From Hyphochytrium catenoides (Eukaryota; Sar; Hyphochytriomycetes; Hyphochytriales; Hyphochytriaceae), in assembly GCA_900088475.1 (NCBI GenBank), contig FLMG01000943.1, positions 40,869-104,868 of the forward strand: a stretch of 64,000 nt of DNA, written 5' to 3'. Numbering within the stretch: position 1 is the first letter of the stretch; each line of letters starts with the position of its first letter. Made by a program: the position numbers and the translations under genes. Below the pieces are notes generated by a model. That model saw only the letters and a list, made by a program, of their open reading frames with translations. It was not told where the DNA came from and did no database searches. Of this stretch, positions 59,928-64,000 are shown piece by piece.

Positions 59928-62321
59928 CTAGAGGTCACGTTGACCAGAGGTGCCGAGATGTGTGATGGTGCCCAAACCCCAGTGCTTCTCGAACCTCCAC
60001 TCCAGATTATCTTTCAAAAGACGCTTAGATTGCGGCATGGCACACTCATCGTTGTATGAATTCCCTCCGGTTTTGCAACGGAAGACATAGTGATTATAGA
60101 CGACGAACCAATTTGCTGGGACAAATTGGACCCAGCGGAGCCGATGTCCTGCAACCGCGCTAGGCGACTTGCCTAATAGAATGGATGCGTGCACTTCGAA
60201 TGCTTTCTTGAGTAGATTGCCACGGGTGGTATAAAGATCAATGCCCTGATGCCAAAGAGTTTCTGCGATGCCTGAGAGGCCCCCAAGAGACATCTGTGCA
60301 TGAACAACGTCCCTCTCGATGGTTTCACTGGTCAATCCGTCACCCTTCAGCACTTTCTCATATAGTCGCTTAGCGTTGGAGACGCTACGGTCAAATAGGA
60401 CTTTGTTGTCAGTGAAAATAGCGTACTGGAGTTTGGCTTGCGTGATGGTGGTTCCCCAATTACCCTCTCCGGCCCATTCCGTTAGCATCCCGTTATCGTC
60501 ATCAAAAAAGTTGAGATGTGGCATAAGAATTCTGTCTACAAAGCTCCTGAAGCGGCGTTCGACGTCGACATTGGACCAGCCAGAGTATGTGTGCTTCAAT
60601 AGCTCCGCAGACATGGCAAAGCTTGCCAATCCCCACCCTGCTTCTAAGGGCCCGTTTTGCTCCATCGGACCGAATTTCTTGCAGGTAACGGACCATGCTT
60701 TGATAATCTGGACCGCTTTGGCGGCATATCTCTCCTGCCTGGTGAGTAAGTACGCGATGGTGTGCTTATAGCTACGCTCGGCATCCCCGGTGAAGTGCTC
60801 GTGACCACCAAACGCTCCCATTTTTACCTTCGCTTGAAACCATCCTCTTTTCCTCTGCAATGTCTGAACTGCGGCGCTGGACATTCTAGCTAGCTCACTC
60901 GGCCCGGGATTACCGATGACATAGACTTCTTCTCTAGCCTGTGGTGAAACTGTTAAGTCAGCAGCCACAAAGTCCAATAGCTTTCTAGTGCTGGTCTGCA
61001 CAAGTTTCGAGTTGCTACGGAGCCCGCGAAGCTTTCTGATCTCTGCAATTGAAAGCATTGTACCCGGATGCTTGAACGTTTGACCTGTATCACCGTAGGA
61101 ATTATCCAAAGTAGCCGCAGGATCAGAGTCACCTAATAACTGCGATTTAGATTTAGTTGAGGTCGGTTGGGGGGTGGGTTTTGGTTGAGGGAGAGGTCTA
61201 ACAGGAGTAGGAGGAGGAGGATACCCCACAGTCGACGCTGGTGAACGCGGGGACGGCTTAGGTTTGTTCACGGCAGGAGGCGGCGGAGAGCTAGATGGCT
61301 TCACGTAGCCGTCGCTAACATCACGTTGAGCTTGAACATCCGGCCCTATGCGGTCAGACTCTGTTCCGTAATCATTGGTTATGTCTGGCACAGGAGATGG
61401 GGTTGGGGCAGCAATTTCTGGGAAGGATGGGCTAATGGGTCTAGGGTTTGGCAGTGGTCTTGGTGTGGTGGAGTCGTATCCATTACCGCTGCTTTCGGGT
61501 CCATTACTCTTTGTGATCGTTATTGGTCTGGTCAAAGTCGGCAAGAGGTCCTCCTCCGCTTCTTCAGGGCAGGGTGGATCTTTCGGAGAGGAATACCACT
61601 GAAGATTATCCGAAGGAGTATCTGAAGCGTCGGAGCTAATGGCATCCGGTGCTCCCTTCCCAAATATTCCTAAACCATTCCAACGACCGCTTAGGATAGT
61701 AGGTTGTGTCAACAAAGCTGGCATCATGGCGTTCCCTAAAATGATATCATGGGCGTTTACAGTACTATCATCTTTATCTGTGCTTGGTATGGGCTTGACA
61801 ACAGGCGTGGGACTAGGACTCTCACCTCCGCCATAATAGCCAATATTCTTGTCTTCGGCTTGTAACTCCGTTCCAGGCAGGAAGGGGGCTAAGTAGCCGG
61901 TAGCCTCCCGGATTGGAGTCATGGCATCAAAAGACTGAGAGGTTCCGTCCGTGGAAGTTAACACACCCTCTGTGTCCGATGACTCCCATACGGAACCAAT
62001 AGCGGACGACGGGGACCTAGTATTGACCTCGCGCAGAAAAGGTCCTGAGCTAGATTCCCGGTTCCAGCCATTCTGAAAGTTTTCATAGTCTTGAGTTTGG
62101 GGTACTTGAGGAAGCCAAGAGCCCTGACTATCTATGCGTAGCGAAGGTAGGCCGAAGTTGTTCAACAATTGATTCACCGAACCCAGCATGTCCCAACCTC
62201 CGAGTGTCTTGCTACTTCCAACCTGAGGGGAAGCTAGATTTACGTTGCACCTTGCCGACGCTACCATAAGTAGTAGTAGTAGCATGGAGGAGAATACATA
62301 TTCTCTAGCACAGGCGGTCAT
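59928..62321 (-). CDS. Secreted alginate-lyase-family (PF05426-type) protein, 797 aa
   Basis: Intronless frame. The N-terminus MTACAREYVFSSMLLLLLMV ending ASARC is a clear signal peptide, so the protein enters the secretory pathway. Residues about 30-420 are disordered, with a Ser/Pro-rich, wall-protein-like spacer at about 335-400 (PPPPAVNKPKPSPRSP; PLPQPKPTPQPT). The catalytic-type alpha-helical domain lies at about 425-770: VYVIGNPGPSELARMSSA, GGHEHFTGDAERSYKHTIAY, QNGPLEAGWGLASFAMSAEL, a WAGEGNWGTTITQAKLQYAI motif (about 615-635), ERDVVHAQMSLGGLSGIAET (about 668-688) and WHQGIDLYTTRGNLLKKAFE. The last motifs match the RDxxHxQxxLGxL...DLY pattern of eukaryotic members of the alginate-lyase domain family rather than the NNHSYW site of bacterial PL5 enzymes. 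A polyuronide lyase acting outside the cell or in the wall is likely, but the substrate (alginate, glucuronan or other) cannot be told. Confidence 0.75.
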   Translation of the reverse strand: MTACAREYVFSSMLLLLLMVASARCNVNLASPQVGSSKTLGGWDMLGSVNQLLNNFGLPSLRIDSQGSWLPQVPQTQDYENFQNGWNRESSSGPFLREVNTRSPSSAIGSVWESSDTEGVLTSTDGTSQSFDAMTPIREATGYLAPFLPGTELQAEDKNIGYYGGGESPSPTPVVKPIPSTDKDDSTVNAHDIILGNAMMPALLTQPTILSGRWNGLGIFGKGAPDAISSDASDTPSDNLQWYSSPKDPPCPEEAEEDLLPTLTRPITITKSNGPESSGNGYDSTTPRPLPNPRPISPSFPEIAAPTPSPVPDITNDYGTESDRIGPDVQAQRDVSDGYVKPSSSPPPPAVNKPKPSPRSPASTVGYPPPPTPVRPLPQPKPTPQPTSTKSKSQLLGDSDPAATLDNSYGDTGQTFKHPGTMLSIAEIRKLRGLRSNSKLVQTSTRKLLDFVAADLTVSPQAREEVYVIGNPGPSELARMSSAAVQTLQRKRGWFQAKVKMGAFGGHEHFTGDAERSYKHTIAYLLTRQERYAAKAVQIIKAWSVTCKKFGPMEQNGPLEAGWGLASFAMSAELLKHTYSGWSNVDVERRFRSFVDRILMPHLNFFDDDNGMLTEWAGEGNWGTTITQAKLQYAIFTDNKVLFDRSVSNAKRLYEKVLKGDGLTSETIERDVVHAQMSLGGLSGIAETLWHQGIDLYTTRGNLLKKAFEVHASILLGKSPSAVAGHRLRWVQFVPANWFVVYNHYVFRCKTGGNSYNDECAMPQSKRLLKDNLEWRFEKHWGLGTITHLGTSGQRDL

Positions 62322-64000
62322 GACACCGCTTTTGGTTTGCTTGCTGTAGACTTCAATAGAAGGAGTGGATTCTCCAAGAACTTCACAGTGTTTGATCCTA
62401 ACAATAGACAGCTCTTAGCTGGAGCGTCTAGAATGATTCAAAGTTCTTTCGTTAGAACTCAACTGCAAATTCACTCTCTCCGGCCGACAGACGCGTATTG
62501 AGTGACCTGTAGAGGCGACGAAGAGGTCTTCCGTAGACCTATGGCCGAACCTTACTGATCTTGTGTTTGTTGTGTGACGGAAGCTCAGCATTAAGGACCG
62601 CTGTGTTACCGGTACCAGCTTAGAACAGGACAACAGCGATAACAGTTCCGTCCCCTACTACCGATGACAACTCGTTATCGGTGCGCTTGAGAGAACAGAT
62701 TGACGCTCTCCAACATGCTGCGACCTGGAGCAAGTAGAGTAGTCCTATCAAGGTGAGCGGCGAGCTCCTTACACTTGTCCCCTAGCTTTTTCTCTATAGT
62801 CATCCACGATGGAAATGAGTGTTACTTCGGAGGATGTACTTCTTAGCTGAACAGCCAGAAGCTTTTTACGATAGTTTTTACAGGGGCTTTCCGTGAGCTT
62901 TCCCGAGCCTAAGATAAGGACTAAGCCGTATCAGTATTGTTTGCCTTGAGACCTCGGAGATAGAGGCATGCAGTTTGCTAGACGGACTGCAATGGGTAGA
63001 GCAGTACCGTTTTGAGAATAGGATACTTTCCTTCTTTCGAAACTTTCTCTTTCTGGGTACTTAATAAGTATGTCTCTCTTGATAAATTTCAACTCGAAAC
63101 TCTCAATTGTGCCCTACCAGAACAGAGGAGCTGGTTGCCAACCGGCTCTTCGGTTGCCCGGGAGATTGGCATCGTCTGTTGTCCGAAAAGTACTGAACAT
63201 CAGGAATAGCTATGTGCCGCTCGCTTGCCCTGTGCTTTGCATCTGTAGTGCGAAGTTCACGTGTGTGTGTCTACACTGTGTCTACCAGGATTGTGCGTGA
63301 CCTCTCAATCATCGAGCCAGCTTCGTCAATGCTTAAAACAGCTAGAACCTACTGCTGTCCCACCACAATATTGGCTGGAGGAGGGGATGACCGTCATCAA
63401 GCCACCAGCTTGATAGCTATTTGAATGTGGTTGTAGCGTTGTAGTAGAGCTAGTCTTACAGGATTGCAGAGTCAGGACGTCAAGCTGGAAGTCAGTGCTG
63501 TCACATAAAGACGGATACTTCGCAGCTCCTCACTGCTGGAACCTTGCTGATTCCTTTTCTCCCATGACATTGGTTCCCTTTCAACGAGCGTTGCTCAGTG
63601 TTGTCTCACAAACGTAAAGGTGGAGATGCTTGATGAAGAGTCGGACTGGCATAAGTTGCTGATGGCGTAGAAAAGGTGTTTGTGTGACCTTGGGCCTCTT
63701 GAAGCACAACAGAAGTGTGTAACACCAGCTTCCAACGCATATTCTTCTTCACAGATCAAACCAGAGCTCCCAGTTCCTCACCAGTATGATAATGATAAAG
63801 CTCGCTATTGACAACGCATAGCAATGAGTGTCGCCGCCATCCATTGTTTTACGTTTGAAACAAGACCAACTGGAGGGCTCTCATCATCAGAATCTTTTAG
63901 GGTGGCGGGAGAACTTTCACTGATGCAATAATACTCTTGATGGCTCTTGTTGGAGCCTCAACCACCACAGTGGTTCTAGTTGACATCGACAGACAAGAGA
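62322..64000. other. Region right of the alginate-lyase-family gene, no supported gene
   Basis: About 1.7 kb to the window edge. It should contain the promoter of the lyase gene. The open frames at 63012-63424 are short and overlap in several frames, without recognisable motifs or splice partners. Confidence 0.4.

Overview
This window is nuclear DNA from a eukaryote. Most coding units are split by short GT-AG introns of roughly 40-170 bp, and exon phases can be checked by joining conserved domains. Intergenic gaps are small in the first 25 kb. No bacterial operon signals, rRNA, convincing tRNA, transposon ORF or CRISPR array was seen. The organism looks like a protist or alga. A WRKY19-type Cys/His zinc-finger protein and a secreted alginate-lyase-family protein lean towards a stramenopile-type lineage, but that is inference and cannot be settled from this window alone.

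Layout. A possible 3' gene end sits at 1-189. At 1.2-6.7 kb (minus) there is a PIP-kinase catalytic domain of the Fab1/PIKfyve type, directly preceded by exons for a DysF-PH protein with a likely membrane helix; these are either two adjoining genes or one fused gene. PRMT7 (plus) lies at 7.65-10.5 kb. A large DENN/PPR protein of the DENND4/Crag family (minus) spans 10.7-17.6 kb. At 18.2-20.4 kb three small minus-strand genes are packed with spacers of about 21 and 43 bp. A six-exon gene at 20.8-25.3 kb (plus) encodes a 1219-aa protein with an internal MSP/VAP domain and a C-terminal SH3 domain.

From 25.3 to 46.3 kb the sequence is gene-poor. It holds one zinc-finger gene (31.5-32.4 kb, broken by an assembly gap), a 115-bp tandem duplication, and a diverged satellite of about ten units of about 343 bp (roughly 38.8-42.3 kb).

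From 46.3 kb genes return: a single-exon PX-domain protein (plus), an ARM-like multi-exon protein (minus), two divergently oriented intronless paralogous multi-pass membrane proteins (52.1-54.2 minus, 57.1-59.5 plus), and a secreted alginate-lyase-family protein (59.9-62.3 minus).

Theme. Many of the recognisable genes belong to phosphoinositide and membrane-traffic biology: PIP kinase, PH, PX, DENN Rab-GEF, MSP/VAP contact-site domain, DysF. This may be coincidence, but it is the clearest functional thread in the window.
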